A DNA stretch of 64,000 nt from Ceratopteris richardii (GCA_020310875.1 CM035439.1:136480753-136544752), one strand, 5' to 3'. Shown: positions 9,507 to 19,800, counted from the stretch's first letter. Numbers and translations are program-made. The notes: generated by a model not told the origin, from the letters alone.

Positions 9507-10172
9507 TCATATCATCTTCTTTTCTTTTACTCCTGCCATGCTTTTGAATCTGCTGGTCTTCACACCATCCAAGCTCTTTGTCATTATGTCTGCTAGTTGA
9601 TCTTTAGTAGAAATGTATTCCACTTCAATCTCCTTCTCCATTACCTTTTCTCTGAGAAAATGATATTGTATCTCTATGTGCTTTGTTCTTGCATGAAATA
9701 CTGGATTTGCTGCAAGATAAAGTGAACTCATATTATCTCCATGTATTGTAGGTGTACCTTGATCAATGCCTAAGCTCTTGAACAATGTCTGCATCCATAT
9801 GACTTCCTTAGCTGCTTCCACAAGTCCTTTGTACTCTGCTTCAGTTGATGATAATGCTACTGTATGTTGTTTCTTTGAACACCAACTTACAAGCTTATCA
9901 CCAATGTATATCATGTAACCATGAGTTGATCTCCTGTCATCTTGATTACCTGCCCAGTCTGAGTCACTGTAAGCTCTCAACTTCAAATCTGATGTAAAAG
10001 GATAATATAATCCTTCCTTTATAGTTCCTTTGATATATCTGAGAACTCTTTGACCTGCAATCCAATGTGGGTCCTTTGGACAATGCATGAACTGTGACAA
10101 AACTCCCACTGCATAACTAAGATCAGGTCTTGTTAGTGTAGCATAAATCAAACTACCCACAAGAGATTGATA
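9507..10172 (-). CDS. Copia C RNase H (downstream of the TAG)
   Basis: Same frame as the upstream polyprotein and separated from it only by the TAG at 10173-10175. It contains the copia RNase H: AYSDSDWAG (first catalytic Asp), DDRRSTHGYMIYIGDKLVSW, SKKQHTVALSSTEAEYKGL (catalytic Glu), IHGDNMSSLYLAANPVFHARTKHIEI (Asp, followed by the conserved HARTKHIE) and DQLADIMTK. It ends at a natural stop 24 bp before the polypurine tract. The domain removes the RNA strand during reverse transcription and looks complete; it would be produced only by read-through or in elements lacking the TAG. Confidence 0.9.
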   Translation of the reverse strand, partial: YQSLVGSLIYATLTRPDLSYAVGVLSQFMHCPKDPHWIAGQRVLRYIKGTIKEGLYYPFTSDLKLRAYSDSDWAGNQDDRRSTHGYMIYIGDKLVSWCSKKQHTVALSSTEAEYKGLVEAAKEVIWMQTLFKSLGIDQGTPTIHGDNMSSLYLAANPVFHARTKHIEIQYHFLREKVMEKEIEVEYISTKDQLADIMTKSLDGVKTSRFKSMAGVKEKKMI

Positions 10173-13100
10173 CTACCTCATATCTTTGTAGTCTGCACCA
10201 TCATATTTACTGAGCTTGTGATTAACTTCAAGTGGAGTTGAAGCTTCTCTGCAATTTTCCATATCAAACTTCTTCAACAAGTTCAGAAGATACCTTTCTT
10301 GTGACACATATATGCCATGATCTGTATAAGTAACTTCCATTCCAAGAAAGTATGATAACTTTCCTAGGTCACTGATCTTAAACTCTTTCTCAAGTAATCT
10401 CTTTACCTCCTTGATTCCTTCATCTGAAGTACCTGTGATTATAATGTCATCTACATAAATACAAATGTAGATTGTACCTTCCTCTGTTCTTTTGATAAGT
10501 AGACTTGAATCTGCTTTTGAACTTTGATATCCAAGATCATTGAGATACTTCACCAGTCTATAGTTCCAAGCTCTTGGAGCTTGCTTCAATCCATACAATG
10601 CTCTTCTCAACCTGCAAACAAAATTTGGATACCTGGAATCTATAAACCCTTGAGGTTGTTCCATGTATACCTCATCTGATATGTATCCATTCAAGAATGC
10701 ATTTTTTATATCCAATTGACTTAGAGTCCATCCTTTTGAAGCTGCAATAGCAATGATTGTCCTTATAGTTGACATCTTAGCTACAGGACTGAATGTCTCA
10801 TCATAATCTATGCCATAGGTCTGGGCATAGCCTTTCACCACCAATCTAGCTTTGTATCTGGCTATACTTCCATCTGCAAGCTTCTTCACTTTATAAACCC
10901 ATTTATTTCCAATTACTTTCTTACCATTTGGTTTAGGAACAAGTTCCCATGTCTTGTTCTCCTCCAGTGCATTGAACTCTTCCTTCATTGCTTCTTCCCA
11001 TTGCTTCTTACCTTTAGCTTCATCATAGTTCTGAGGTTCTTCATCATCTTTGACCATATATGCATAGTTCTTCTGAGTTATGTAAGAAGTATCATAAGAA
11101 TACCTTTCTGGTTGTCTCCTTGTCCTGCTTGACCTTCTTGGTTCACATTCTTCATAAGTTTCTGGATACACCTCTTCATCAAATATAGGAGCTTCTTCAT
11201 TCCTTCTTGTTAATCCACTTGTGGATGTACTTGCTTGCATATAGTCTTCATCTCTATTTACCTGCACAATTGATTTTCCTTTCTCACATCTTCTTACCTC
11301 TTCTTCAAATTCTTCAGCTGTATGACTTTGATCTGCATACCAACTTTTCTGTTCATCAAATGTAACATCTCTAGAAACAATAAATTGTTTTGTTAGAGGA
11401 TTCCACAACCTGTAACCCATCTGCTTTTCATCATAACCAATGAACACATATTTTTCTGCCTTTGGTTCAAGTTTATGCCTAAGCTGTGATGGCACATAAG
11501 CATATGCAATTGATCCAAACACTCTACAATGATCTAGTGTTGGTTTCTTACCCCACCAAGCTTCATATGGAGTCATTCCATTCAGAGCTGCACATGGTAA
11601 TCTATTCACAAGATATGTAGCTGTATTTACAGCCTCAGCCCAAAGATAATTTGGACAGTTCTTCTCCTTTAGCATAGCTCTAGCAAACTCAACCAAAGTC
11701 CTGTTCCTTCTTTCTGCTACACCATTTTGTTGTGGTGTATACCTGCAAGTTATTTCTCTCTTAATACCTGCATTCCAAAGATAATCATTGAACTCTTGGG
11801 AGAAGTATTCTCCCCCTCCATCAGACCTCAGTCTCTTAAGCTTTTGACCTGTGACTCTCTCTGCATATGCATGAAAATGCTTGAACGCTCCAAACACTTC
11901 TGATCTTTCCTTCAAAACATATAATGTTATCCATCTTGTAGCATCATCAATGAAAAGAACATAGTACCTTGAGCCACTGATAGATCCTTCTTTTGTTGGT
12001 CCCCATACATCTGTATGAATGAGCTCAAGTACTCCATCATGTTTGAAACCTTTCTTTTGAAATGGTAATCTGTGTGCTTTACCCATTTGACATGCTTCAC
12101 ATTTATAAACCATATGTTGACTTTGCACATTTGGTAATCCTAGTACAGACTGATTAGCAACCATAGCTTTAATTCCTCTTTCATTGAAATGACCTAATCT
12201 CTTATGCCAGAGATCAAGTTCTGTAATCACTGCTTCACCATGTGTGAGCAAAGCTTGACCAATGTTCCCTTGCACTCTTAAAGTAAAGAGTCTACCTTCT
12301 TTCTTACCAGAGACAATCTGTTTATATCCATTCTCTGGATCTTCCACAAATACTCCTTCATTTGTAAACCTAACTTGAAAACCTTTTTCAACTATCTGTC
12401 CCACACTAATCAAGTTTTTAGGTATTGTAGGAACATACAAAACATTGGTTAGCAAATCTGCTCCACTCTTGCATTTCACTTTTCCAATTGAATGTACACT
12501 ATGTCTTGTATTATCACCAGTTTGAACTGTGTGACTAGAAATGCCTTTTTCCAATTCTGACATCAATTCTATGTTTCCTGACAAATGATTAGAACATCCA
12601 GAGTCAATGTAAAATACCTTTAGATCTTCTTTGTCTGATGTGCTGATTGAATTCATCATCAATGATGTATGACTTTCATTCTGTGTGTCATTTGCATAGT
12701 TGTAGTAGGTGGTGTTGTAGGATTGATTCTGTCCCCAACTTCTTCCTCCACCTCTACCATAGCCTCCTCTTTGACTTTGTCTACCTCTTTGAAAATTACT
12801 TTGATATCTTCCACCTCGACCTCTGCTATTGTTGTTTTGATTCTGGTTTGATCCTTGTTGGTTGTGCCAACAGTCATGAGCCAAATGATTACTCAATCCA
12901 CAGATCCAGCAAGCCTTTTTGTTGTTATTTTGATTACCTCTTCCTCTTCCAAAACCTCTTGCTCTTCCTCTGCCAGTGCCTTTACCTCTTGCATAATAAG
13001 CTTGAGAATTAGACTCCTCTTCATCCTTTGCTTTACCTTTATCTCCTTTCTTCTTATTCTTCATGTACATTGCAGAACTTTGACCTTTATCTCCATCTCC

Positions 13101-13721
13101 CTTCAAGTCTTGCTCATATGTGAGCATCAAACCAAGCAACTGGTTCAAATCTGGAACATAATGATTTAATGAAAGTTCTGTTGATAAGACAAAAGGTTTC
13201 CACCTTTCATCCCCTCTCAAGCCTGCAAGTAGTTGAGCAATCAATCTGTGATCTTCAACATCTTCATCTATGGATCCAAGACTATCTGCAAGATCCTTCA
13301 TCTTAGTGACATAATCACTAATGGTTTGACTTGGCTTCTTCTTGAATGTTGTAAACTCTGACCATAGACTTGCTTTCCGTGCTTTAGTAGTGCTTTGGAA
13401 ATGATATTCCAATGCATTCCATATATCTTCTGATGATTCCAATCCTCTGATGTGTGGTAGCAAATGATCTGAGATTGTATTGTAGATGTAGGCTTTTGCA
13501 CTTGCATCCTTCTTCTGCCAATGCTTTAAAGCATCAAGTTCTTCTTTCTTTGGTCGGCTTTCATCTTCAAATACTGGCTTCTCTTCTTCACCTGTTACAT
13601 ATACCATGAGATCCTTACTCATAAGTAAGGCTTCCATTCTCATTACCCATGCGGGGTAATTATCTCTGTCCAGTTTGTCAATGGAGATATGATCTGCCAT
13701 AGTTCTTTCCTTCTGCTGCAA
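10173..13721 (-). CDS. Copia C gag-protease-integrase-RT polyprotein, ended by one TAG
   Basis: 1,182 codons. The likely start is the second Met at about 13700 (MADHISIDKL). Domains by approximate residue: gag core 20-220 (DRDNYPAWVMRMEALL); RG-rich linker; zinc knuckle 270-283 (CWICGLSNHLAHDC); protease about 370 (FYIDSGCSNHLSG); integrase HHCC about 505-545 (LWHKRLGHFNERG, CEACQMGKA); integrase core with HTDVWGP, LRSDGGGEY and QQNGVAERRNR; RT from about 940 (NKWVYKVKK) with DIKNAFLNG, ALYGLKQAPRAWN and IYVDDIIITG. All catalytic residues seen are intact. It stops at a TAG after KDMR, where relatives have a Gln codon and continue into RNase H. Tork-like by motif style, which is only an impression. 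Confidence 0.95.
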   Translation of the reverse strand: MQQKERTMADHISIDKLDRDNYPAWVMRMEALLMSKDLMVYVTGEEEKPVFEDESRPKKEELDALKHWQKKDASAKAYIYNTISDHLLPHIRGLESSEDIWNALEYHFQSTTKARKASLWSEFTTFKKKPSQTISDYVTKMKDLADSLGSIDEDVEDHRLIAQLLAGLRGDERWKPFVLSTELSLNHYVPDLNQLLGLMLTYEQDLKGDGDKGQSSAMYMKNKKKGDKGKAKDEEESNSQAYYARGKGTGRGRARGFGRGRGNQNNNKKACWICGLSNHLAHDCWHNQQGSNQNQNNNSRGRGGRYQSNFQRGRQSQRGGYGRGGGRSWGQNQSYNTTYYNYANDTQNESHTSLMMNSISTSDKEDLKVFYIDSGCSNHLSGNIELMSELEKGISSHTVQTGDNTRHSVHSIGKVKCKSGADLLTNVLYVPTIPKNLISVGQIVEKGFQVRFTNEGVFVEDPENGYKQIVSGKKEGRLFTLRVQGNIGQALLTHGEAVITELDLWHKRLGHFNERGIKAMVANQSVLGLPNVQSQHMVYKCEACQMGKAHRLPFQKKGFKHDGVLELIHTDVWGPTKEGSISGSRYYVLFIDDATRWITLYVLKERSEVFGAFKHFHAYAERVTGQKLKRLRSDGGGEYFSQEFNDYLWNAGIKREITCRYTPQQNGVAERRNRTLVEFARAMLKEKNCPNYLWAEAVNTATYLVNRLPCAALNGMTPYEAWWGKKPTLDHCRVFGSIAYAYVPSQLRHKLEPKAEKYVFIGYDEKQMGYRLWNPLTKQFIVSRDVTFDEQKSWYADQSHTAEEFEEEVRRCEKGKSIVQVNRDEDYMQASTSTSGLTRRNEEAPIFDEEVYPETYEECEPRRSSRTRRQPERYSYDTSYITQKNYAYMVKDDEEPQNYDEAKGKKQWEEAMKEEFNALEENKTWELVPKPNGKKVIGNKWVYKVKKLADGSIARYKARLVVKGYAQTYGIDYDETFSPVAKMSTIRTIIAIAASKGWTLSQLDIKNAFLNGYISDEVYMEQPQGFIDSRYPNFVCRLRRALYGLKQAPRAWNYRLVKYLNDLGYQSSKADSSLLIKRTEEGTIYICIYVDDIIITGTSDEGIKEVKRLLEKEFKISDLGKLSYFLGMEVTYTDHGIYVSQERYLLNLLKKFDMENCREASTPLEVNHKLSKYDGADYKDMR

Positions 13722-13897
13722 CCTGTCAGCTTAAAGGATAAAGGATAATACCTTTTGAAGTTCTTTTTGTATGAGGATACTTTTGAAGTAACCTTTTGAT
13801 GCCTTGTGTCTTCAAATGCTTCACCTTTCAAACTTTAATGGAAAACTTTACAAAACTTCTCGTACCTTTGTCGCCTTCTGCTCTCGAGAATCTTTCT
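13722..13897 (-). other. Copia C leader
   Basis: Untranslated stretch between primer-binding site and gag, about 180 bp. No recognised motif. Confidence 0.8.
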
Positions 13898-13911
13898 GCT
13901 CTGATACCACT
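13898..13911 (-). promoter_or_regulatory. Copia C primer-binding site
   Basis: The minus strand reads AGTGGTATCAGAGC next to the 5' LTR end, matching 12 nt of initiator-Met tRNA (TGGTATCAGAGC). Confidence 0.9.
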
Positions 13912-14285
13912 TGTTGATGTATGAAACACCACAAGAAATGAATTAAGGTGACACTAGAACACCTCTATGGTCACCATTAACTCATTGCCACTCCAAACTT
14001 TGAGAAATGATAGCCTAAAGTGAGAACTTTGCTTCTACAGAAATTCCTAGTCACTGAAATGACATACCTTCAGTATTTTGCTAATTTCTCCTAGCTCAAG
14101 TATTATTTCTTGATGAAACTTTATAGGCTGAAACTAGAAGAGTAGAGCTTTCCAACAAGCTATCATATGCATCAAACGGAGCTCTAGAACTCAAGTTATG
14201 GCCCTCACAAGATGACCCTGTATGACCTTCCAAAACTGGAAATTTTTGCCTGTTTTAGTATTCCTGATGTCCAAAAATAAAAAAT

Positions 14286-14563
14286 TCGATGTCTGGCATC
14301 GAATTTCAGTCCAAGTCGATGCCGGGCATCGACTTTGAGCTTTTTTAGGCCCTTTTTCTGCACCAGAAATACTCTCTTTTACACACACATGAAGAAGACC
14401 ACTTGTATGCTAGAAGTCGATGCCAGGCATCGACTTTATGCTCAAACTCGATGCCAGGCATCGAGTTGCTCCATAAACTTCATATTTTTAAAAGATTCAA
14501 CAATAGTTAACACACAGAGAATGAAAAATGACTTATCAGCCAAGATTCGATGCCAGGCATCGA
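14286..14563. repeat. Palindrome array in C 5' LTR
   Basis: The same five palindromes, at 14286-14302, 14316-14332, 14417-14433, 14448-14464 and 14547-14563. The first has one mismatch (TCGATGTCTGGCATCGA), which is the only substitution I saw between the two LTRs. Confidence 0.95.
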
Positions 14564-14809
14564 ATTGCTCAGAAAACTTGAATTTTTGAATTCATTACAC
14601 AGTAGGCAATCATGGAGATGATGGAGAGAGGCTCATACACAGAACTTTACTCAGTTCTTCTCATAACTATAAAAAACTCAGAAGTTTTACAGATGCTTTC
14701 TCACTCAGAGAAGCCCGACTATACTCAGTCATACAAAAATGAGTTCTTCTCACTTTCTCTCTCTCTCTCTCTTCTTCTTCTTCTCATCGCGTCAGTTAAT
14801 ACTAACTAA

Positions 14810-14818
14810 CTTATATAG
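14810..14818 (-). promoter_or_regulatory. Probable TATA box of copia C
   Basis: CTATATAAG on the minus strand, 163 bp into the 5' LTR, followed 13-60 bp later by a GAAGAA/GAGA-rich tract of the kind often found near plant transcription starts. Promoter activity is inferred. Confidence 0.6.
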
Positions 14819-14980
14819 ATTTTCTCATTCCCGTGATTTTTAAAAAACTTCTAGAACTAAAGTGAACTAACTTTACAAATATGATACATTTGTGAATTTG
14901 TCCCTTCACATAGGCATGGGGTTTTCTTCCTAAGGTTTGACCTTCAAATATATGTCTAATTAGTGATTGTTTCTCCAACA

Positions 14981-15400
14981 TCGACTCATATCAGAGTTTT
15001 GCTTCTACTCTTCATTTGATGATGAAAGGTAATCCAAATGCCTTAACATTCGAGGAGTGTTCTATTGGAGGAAGATTAGTCTAGGCAAAATAGGTCCATT
15101 ATGTGTGTTGCAGATCAAGCTTTCTTGGCTAGTCAAAAGGGCAAAGGTAAATGGATCTCGTCTACTAGTAAGCAGAAATCTACTAATTCTGCATAATCAA
15201 AGAAGGATGATAGAGATGAGAAGAAAACAAAAAAGTAGAAATTGTTTTGCAAATAATCTAAAGCAAATGATCATGTCATAAAGAGTTGTCCAAAACTGGC
15301 TACTAAAGAGGCAAGGAAGAAAGAGACCGGAATGGTTGTTGTAGAGACCTCTACACCCAAAATAGAGTCTGTAAATCTTCTGCGAAATGAAGAATGGGCA
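14981..15400 (+). pseudogene. A3 gag C-terminal part
   Basis: Continues the gag interrupted at 8399 (DSYQSFASTLHLMMKGNPNALTFEE-like). It is followed by a basic Ser/Lys-rich stretch and a ruined zinc-knuckle region near 15240. It shares with A4 a ~15-bp deletion after the codons for FEE that is absent from A1 and A2. Several frameshifts and stops. Confidence 0.75.
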
Positions 15401-15867
15401 TTTACCACTGTTTGCAGTTATGATACATCTTGTCATGAACAGTGTTTGTCTATAGTAGACTCCGATGTTTGGTACTTTGAGAGTGGGGCAACCAGACATA
15501 TTACCTCGTAGTGCAGTTTCTTTACTTCACTCAAGCATGTCCCTACAAGGAATACTATCACATGCGCCAAAAACTCCTCTTATCTTGTTATGGGAGTTGG
15601 TAAGATCATTTTGACTACTGCTGATGGTAGTTCTTTTACATTGTCAGATGCTTTATTTGTGTGAGGGATCAAGAAGAATCTGTTATCAATTTCAGCTCTA
15701 GCCAAGATTGGCTTGGTTGTGAAATTTGTTGATGACATATGTACATTTCATGATCTATCAAATGGTGATGTCATTATTGGTTATGGAATTTTATGTCATG
15801 GGCTATATAAGCTCATAGAATATGAAAAATCTATGAATGATTCAGCATATGCAGTACATGATTCTAT
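15401..15867 (+). pseudogene. A3 protease region
   Basis: Encodes VWYFESGATRHIT: the catalytic Asp of D-S-G-A is Glu (codon 15479-15481), as in A4. Downstream is the usual pre-integrase sequence (TADGSSFTLSDALF, KKNLLSISALAKIGLVVKF). Stops at 15511 and 15663 region. Inactive. Confidence 0.8.
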
Positions 15868-16738
15868 GTGTCAGATGCAAAGCTTTGGCATGCAAGCTTT
15901 GGTCATCTAAATTTTTCTAGTTTGTTATGCCTGCAAAAATCTGAAATGGTGTGCTCTTGTCCCAAACTTGAAGCACCTATTAAACATTTATCTGAAGGCT
16001 GTATTTTGGGCAAAATGCAGCATTCCTCCTTTGCAAAACATGGTTCAGTTTGAGATACTAAAAAATTGCCACTTGTTCAGAGTGATGTCTGTGGTCCTAT
16101 GCAAACACCCTCTTTTGGGAACTATCTTTACTTTGTGACTTTCATCGATGATTTTTCTAAGCATGCATGGGTATATCCATTGAAAGCAAAGTCCGAAGTG
16201 TTTATGTGCTTCAAACATTTTTTGGTTTTGGCTGAAAATCTATCAACATGTAAAATGGGCAATTTCGTTCTGATCAAGTGGGGAATATATGTCTTCTGAC
16301 CTCAATGCATTTCTGGCTAAACATGGAATAAAACATCAATGTACAATGCCATATACACCTCAATAAAATGGATTTGTTGAACGCAAGAATAGGTCATTCA
16401 TGGAGATGGTGAGGTGTATGGTTAAGAGCCAGATTTTACCACATAGTTTGTGGCTTGAAGTTGTCATGTGTGCAACATATGTAGTTAATAGGTGTCCTAC
16501 TAAAACGTTGCAAGCTATCACTCCATATGAGGCTTGGCATGGTAGTAAGCCATTTGATGCTCACCTGCATGTTTTTGGTTGTCTGGCATATGCATTAGTG
16601 CCTGGACAACAATACAGGAAATTGGATGATAAAGCAATGAAATGTATTTTTGTTGGGTACATTTTTGAAAGCAAAGGCTATCATATTTTTTTTTGTTTTT
16701 GTGGAAGATGCTATTCATCCATTACTTTCATGTACTAA
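15868..16738 (+). pseudogene. A3 integrase
   Basis: HHCC domain LWHASFGHLNFSSLL...SEGCILGKMQ (first Cys of the C-x2-C pair replaced by Ser), then [43 protein letters not shown] (16066-16299). A frameshift removes the SD-x-GGEY block near 16270, and an in-frame TAA replaces Gln near 16363. The integrase C-terminal side (NRCPTKTLQAITPYEAWHGSKP) runs to 16738. Non-functional. Confidence 0.8.
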
Positions 16739-17118
16739 GGAGACATCAGTTAGCTCCAAAGACATGTATAACACTTTGCTGCCTCTTTTTACAGATGGAT
16801 AGTCTAGTGCTAGTCCTAATGAAGCAACTTCTCAACCTTTGCAGGTTTCATGTGGATGCCGATCATTCCATTTTTTATGCAGATTTACATGACACACTTG
16901 TTGATGAGAGAGATGATATTGAGGAGGCAAAAACTATGCCGAAACGGATTGTGCAAACTTTGCGTGACCACAAATTAGATGCATCAATGTCATATCATAC
17001 TCGTTCAGGCTCTCATAGTGCCTCTTTTGCATCACATTGCTATGTTATGGATGCCTCTAGTCTTTGTGATGAGAATGAGCCTGTTTTGTTTGATGAAGTA
17101 CAAAATTCTACAAATTGA
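16739..17118 (+). pseudogene. A3 integrase-RT linker
   Basis: Variable acidic linker (DADHSIFYADLHDTLVDERDDIEEAKTMPK) ending in DEVQNS, matching A1 and A2 at the same place. Confidence 0.7.
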
Positions 17119-17720
17119 AAAATGTTACATGGTCTTTATGTGAATTTCCTCCTGGCAAGAAGGCCATTGGCACTAGCTAGGTATACAACTGATGGAACAG
17201 TTGACAAGTATAAGGCTAGGCTTGTTGCAAAGGGTTATGTGCAAGAAAGAGGCTTTGATTTTGATGAGTTTTTCAGCCCCCTGGCTTTGTGCAAAATGGG
17301 CATGAAAATCAATTGTCTATATTGAAAGAGGCATTATATGGTTTCAAGCAAACACCACATGCGTGGTATGAAAAGATACATGCCTACCTGATTGCACATG
17401 GTTTTGAGAAGAGTCCAATTGAAAGCACATTATATGTTAAACATGCAGATGATGTGCTTTTGATCATTGTTTTGTTGTGTATGATTATGACATGCTGTTT
17501 ACTGGTCCTCATGAGAAGCATATTGCTGATTTTAAGGCTGATTTGCATGCCTCATTTGAGATGTCAGATTTGGGGCATTTGCATCATCATTTGGGCATTC
17601 ACTTTATGCAAGTTGATGTTGGAATAGCTTTGTGTCAAACCAAATATATTGACACACTATTGCAGTGTTTTGGCCTTGAAGATTGTAAACCTATTTCCAC
17701 ACCTATGAGATATGTTTAGG
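17119..17720 (+). pseudogene. A3 reverse transcriptase, deleted
   Basis: The start matches copia RT ([21 protein letters not shown]). About 140 bp, including the AFLNG block with the first catalytic Asp, are then missing, and the sequence resumes at ALCKMG...KEALYGFKQTPHAWYEKIHAYL. The YVDD motif is frame-shifted and altered (YDYDM). It ends at LEDCKPISTPM. Confidence 0.8.
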
Positions 17721-18287
17721 ATTGAGTCTTCATGATGTTGGAGATGCATTTGATGTTGTCATCTATGATCATGCTATTGGATGCTTGTCCAAGGGGGATC
17801 ACTACCACCAGATTTACATGATTTTTCTAACTCTCATTGGGCTGGTTGCAATGAAACTCATGTGTTCACTAGTGGTTTTTAGCTTCATGCTTGGTAGCTC
17901 ATGCATATCTTGGTTGAGCAAAAAGTAGCCTACTACAACCACTTGCAGTTGTGAGGTGAGTATAGGGCAGCTTTCACAATGACTCTTGAGTGTGTGTGGC
18001 TTTGAGGTCTTATGGCTCATTTGGGTGTTGGTCAGTCTTCTGCCACCACCATCTTCACTAACGGTTAGAGTGCATCGGTAGTTGTGAGGAACCCTATGTT
18101 CCATGCTCGCACTAAGCACATTGAGGTGCACTATCATTATGCTAGGGAGAGGTTCTCTGCTGTAGAGATCTCTTTGGCATATGTGCCCACACAGGACAAC
18201 ATTGCAGACCTTTTCACAAAGAATCTACCTAGGCAGAAGTTTGAAGCTTTCAAGAAAGCATTGGGCTTACTTCCTTTTGTGGATTGA
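17721..18287 (+). pseudogene. A3 RNase H
   Basis: Fragments of the copia RNase H: FMLGSSCISWLSKK, then NPMFHARTKHIEVHYHYARERF, SLAYVPTQDNIADLFTKNLPRQKFEAFKKALGLL. The segment with the first catalytic Asp is partly deleted near 17790. Stops at several points. Confidence 0.75.
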
Positions 18288-18350
18288 TTCCACATAACTT
18301 GGAACTTCCTTATACATGAGTGCAAGCTCCTTGTTCACCGCATCACTCCC

Positions 18351-18590
18351 AGGGGGGATTTGCTTATATATTTAGGTACTGATGTGTGTGAACACACTAG
18401 GACTGTCGGGGCACTTTTTTCCCTCTTTAGGAGGTTTTTTCCCCCGGCTTGTATATATGCCTATAACCCTAACCGATGACTTATCTTTGTACATTCTAGT
18501 GGTAATACATTTAGTATTGTGTGTTGTGCTCCAAGCTTCTTCTTCTTCCTTGTGTTGTTTGCGTGCTTACGTAGATCTCGAACTCCATCA
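18351..18590 (+). repeat. A3 polypurine tract and 3' LTR
   Basis: AGGGGGGATT (18351-18360) followed by a complete 230-bp A LTR (18361-18590, TG...CA) and the target duplication atgat. Internal TATATA near 18454. Confidence 0.9.
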
Positions 18591-18595
18591 ATGAT

Positions 18596-19300
18596 TCCTC
18601 TTTGTCGATGCAGATTGCTACTGCTAACACCCCCTCCCTCTCACATCTATGATGCTCAACAAAACATTCATGCATGGATCGATTGATGTGATTCCAAAGA
18701 ACACTTTGAGCAAGGGTGTGCTCGCTGACATGGATGTTGTGTCACATGTGTGTATTGCTCTACTCTAGATCATTGGATAGGGATGAATTGTCCCTTATGG
18801 GTAAAACATAGGGAAGAAAGAGGTGTTCCAATAATTAGATATAGGAAGCAACAAGCACAACCATAGTAACAAAATCAGTTGGCAGCTCACACAAACGTCA
18901 TTATGATTGAATTATCATATGAGAAGGATATAGGCCGATAGGATTATAACATTACATGGGAGGTCAAATAAAGAACAAAGCGGAGAATGGGTTTGTGATT
19001 GTTATCAATGTTTAAAGATGGAGGAGGTTGAAGTATTGGTAGTCATAAGACCCAAATAGAAAGAACCAATAGATTGGAAGGAGAAAGAAGGAATCAGACA
19101 TCAGTTGTACAAAAGAATTTAGAAGAATCAAGACCAAGGAGTAACTAAGTCAGAGTTTGAGGAGTAGTTGATTCACCAACAAGGAGAGGATAAAAAAAAG
19201 ACCATCAATGATAAAGAAAATGATTGGTTTCAGGTACTCATTAATGCTCTTTTACAATTATCATTAGACCAGCTATTAGTTTTGTTTCCAACATTTAAGG
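18596..19300 (+). pseudogene. Gypsy D1 gag remnant, poorly recognisable
   Basis: Mostly unassigned. Near 18760-18800 a translated stretch HWIGMNCPLWVK could be a decayed zinc knuckle. The following Lys/Arg-rich sequence leads into the protease at about 19400. No clean frame. Confidence 0.35.
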
Positions 19301-19309
19301 AAAGGCTCT

Positions 19310-19800
19310 TGAAGAAACTTCATGGGCATTAACCACAAGCAGGGAATATTCATATTGTGTCATCTAGAGTTAACAATATTGATCCTACAGATGTAGATTT
19401 TGCACTACCTGTTATTAAGGCCTAGTATCAAGACAAAACATTTGAGGAAGTATTATTGGATGGTGGGTCAAGTGTAGATGTCTTATCAGAGAAGATTCAC
19501 AAAGAGATGTGTGTAAGAGAGTTAGCTTCAGCTCCATTTCAAGTTAAAATGGTTGATCAAATAAGGGTACAATCCTTAGGTATTTTGAAAAAGCAAGAAA
19601 TAGAAGTTGCAAGAATGCATTTTGTGGTGATTTGGATATGAAAATCAGCATCTCCTTATGAAATGTTGCTAGGTAGACCGTGGTTCAAGCTGGAAAAAGT
19701 TAAGCATGATTGGGGTTTGAATGTGGTAGTTTTGACTAAAGCAAGGACGAAGGTAACTATACCAATGCATGGGAGAAGAAACATTTCACTTAAAGTAAAT
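19310..19800 (+). pseudogene. Gypsy D1 protease
   Basis: VLLDGGSSVDVLSEKIHKEM carries the retropepsin active site (D-G-G-S here, usually D-S/G-G-S), followed by MVDQIRVQSLGIL. After a stop comes SPYEMLLGRPWFKLEKVKHDWG, the second conserved block of gypsy retropepsins (LLGRPW). The intervening TGA near 19639 and earlier stops make it non-functional. Athila/Tat-like by the LLGRPW style, tentatively. Confidence 0.75.

Larger units (their letters stand above)
8400..14980 (-). mobile_element. Copia C element, young and nearly intact
   Basis: A complete Ty1/copia insertion of 6,581 bp, minus strand, with target duplications tcgac at 8395-8399 and 14981-14985. LTRs are 8400-9469 (3') and 13912-14980 (5'). 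By eye they differ by one substitution (C/T at 8780 versus 14292) and one A-run indel, so insertion was very recent. Order is LTR, primer site, gag, protease, integrase, RT, RNase H, polypurine tract, LTR, the copia order. One in-frame TAG at 10173-10175 is the only coding lesion seen. Confidence 0.95.
13912..14980 (-). repeat. Copia C 5' LTR
   Basis: 1,069 bp, the partner of 8400-9469. In element orientation it begins at 14980; a TATA-like CTATATAAG lies at 14818-14810, followed by a GAA/GA microsatellite and then the palindrome array, so the palindromes would be in the transcribed leader. The boundary between U3 and R is inferred, not seen. Confidence 0.95.
8246..18590 (+). mobile_element. 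Copia A3 element, split by C
   Basis: An A-family copia insertion bounded by 5-bp target duplications atgat (8241-8245 and 18591-18595). The left LTR is reduced to its first ~76 bp and is fused to gag internal sequence; the right LTR (18361-18590) is complete. The C element (8400-14980) is inserted in gag. All domains are broken. It shares insertion site, a gag microdeletion and a protease D-to-E change with A4 (52745 onward), so the two derive from one insertion by duplication. Confidence 0.85.

Noticed and set aside
12647-13169. Several open frames of 60-121 codons on the plus strand
   Set aside because: Shadows of the copia C gag frame on the opposite strand; the RG-rich zinc-knuckle region has compositional bias that keeps other frames open.
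13898-13911. tRNA gene at TGGTATCAGAGC motifs
   Set aside because: Each such motif is a primer-binding site next to an LTR; no cloverleaf flanks it.
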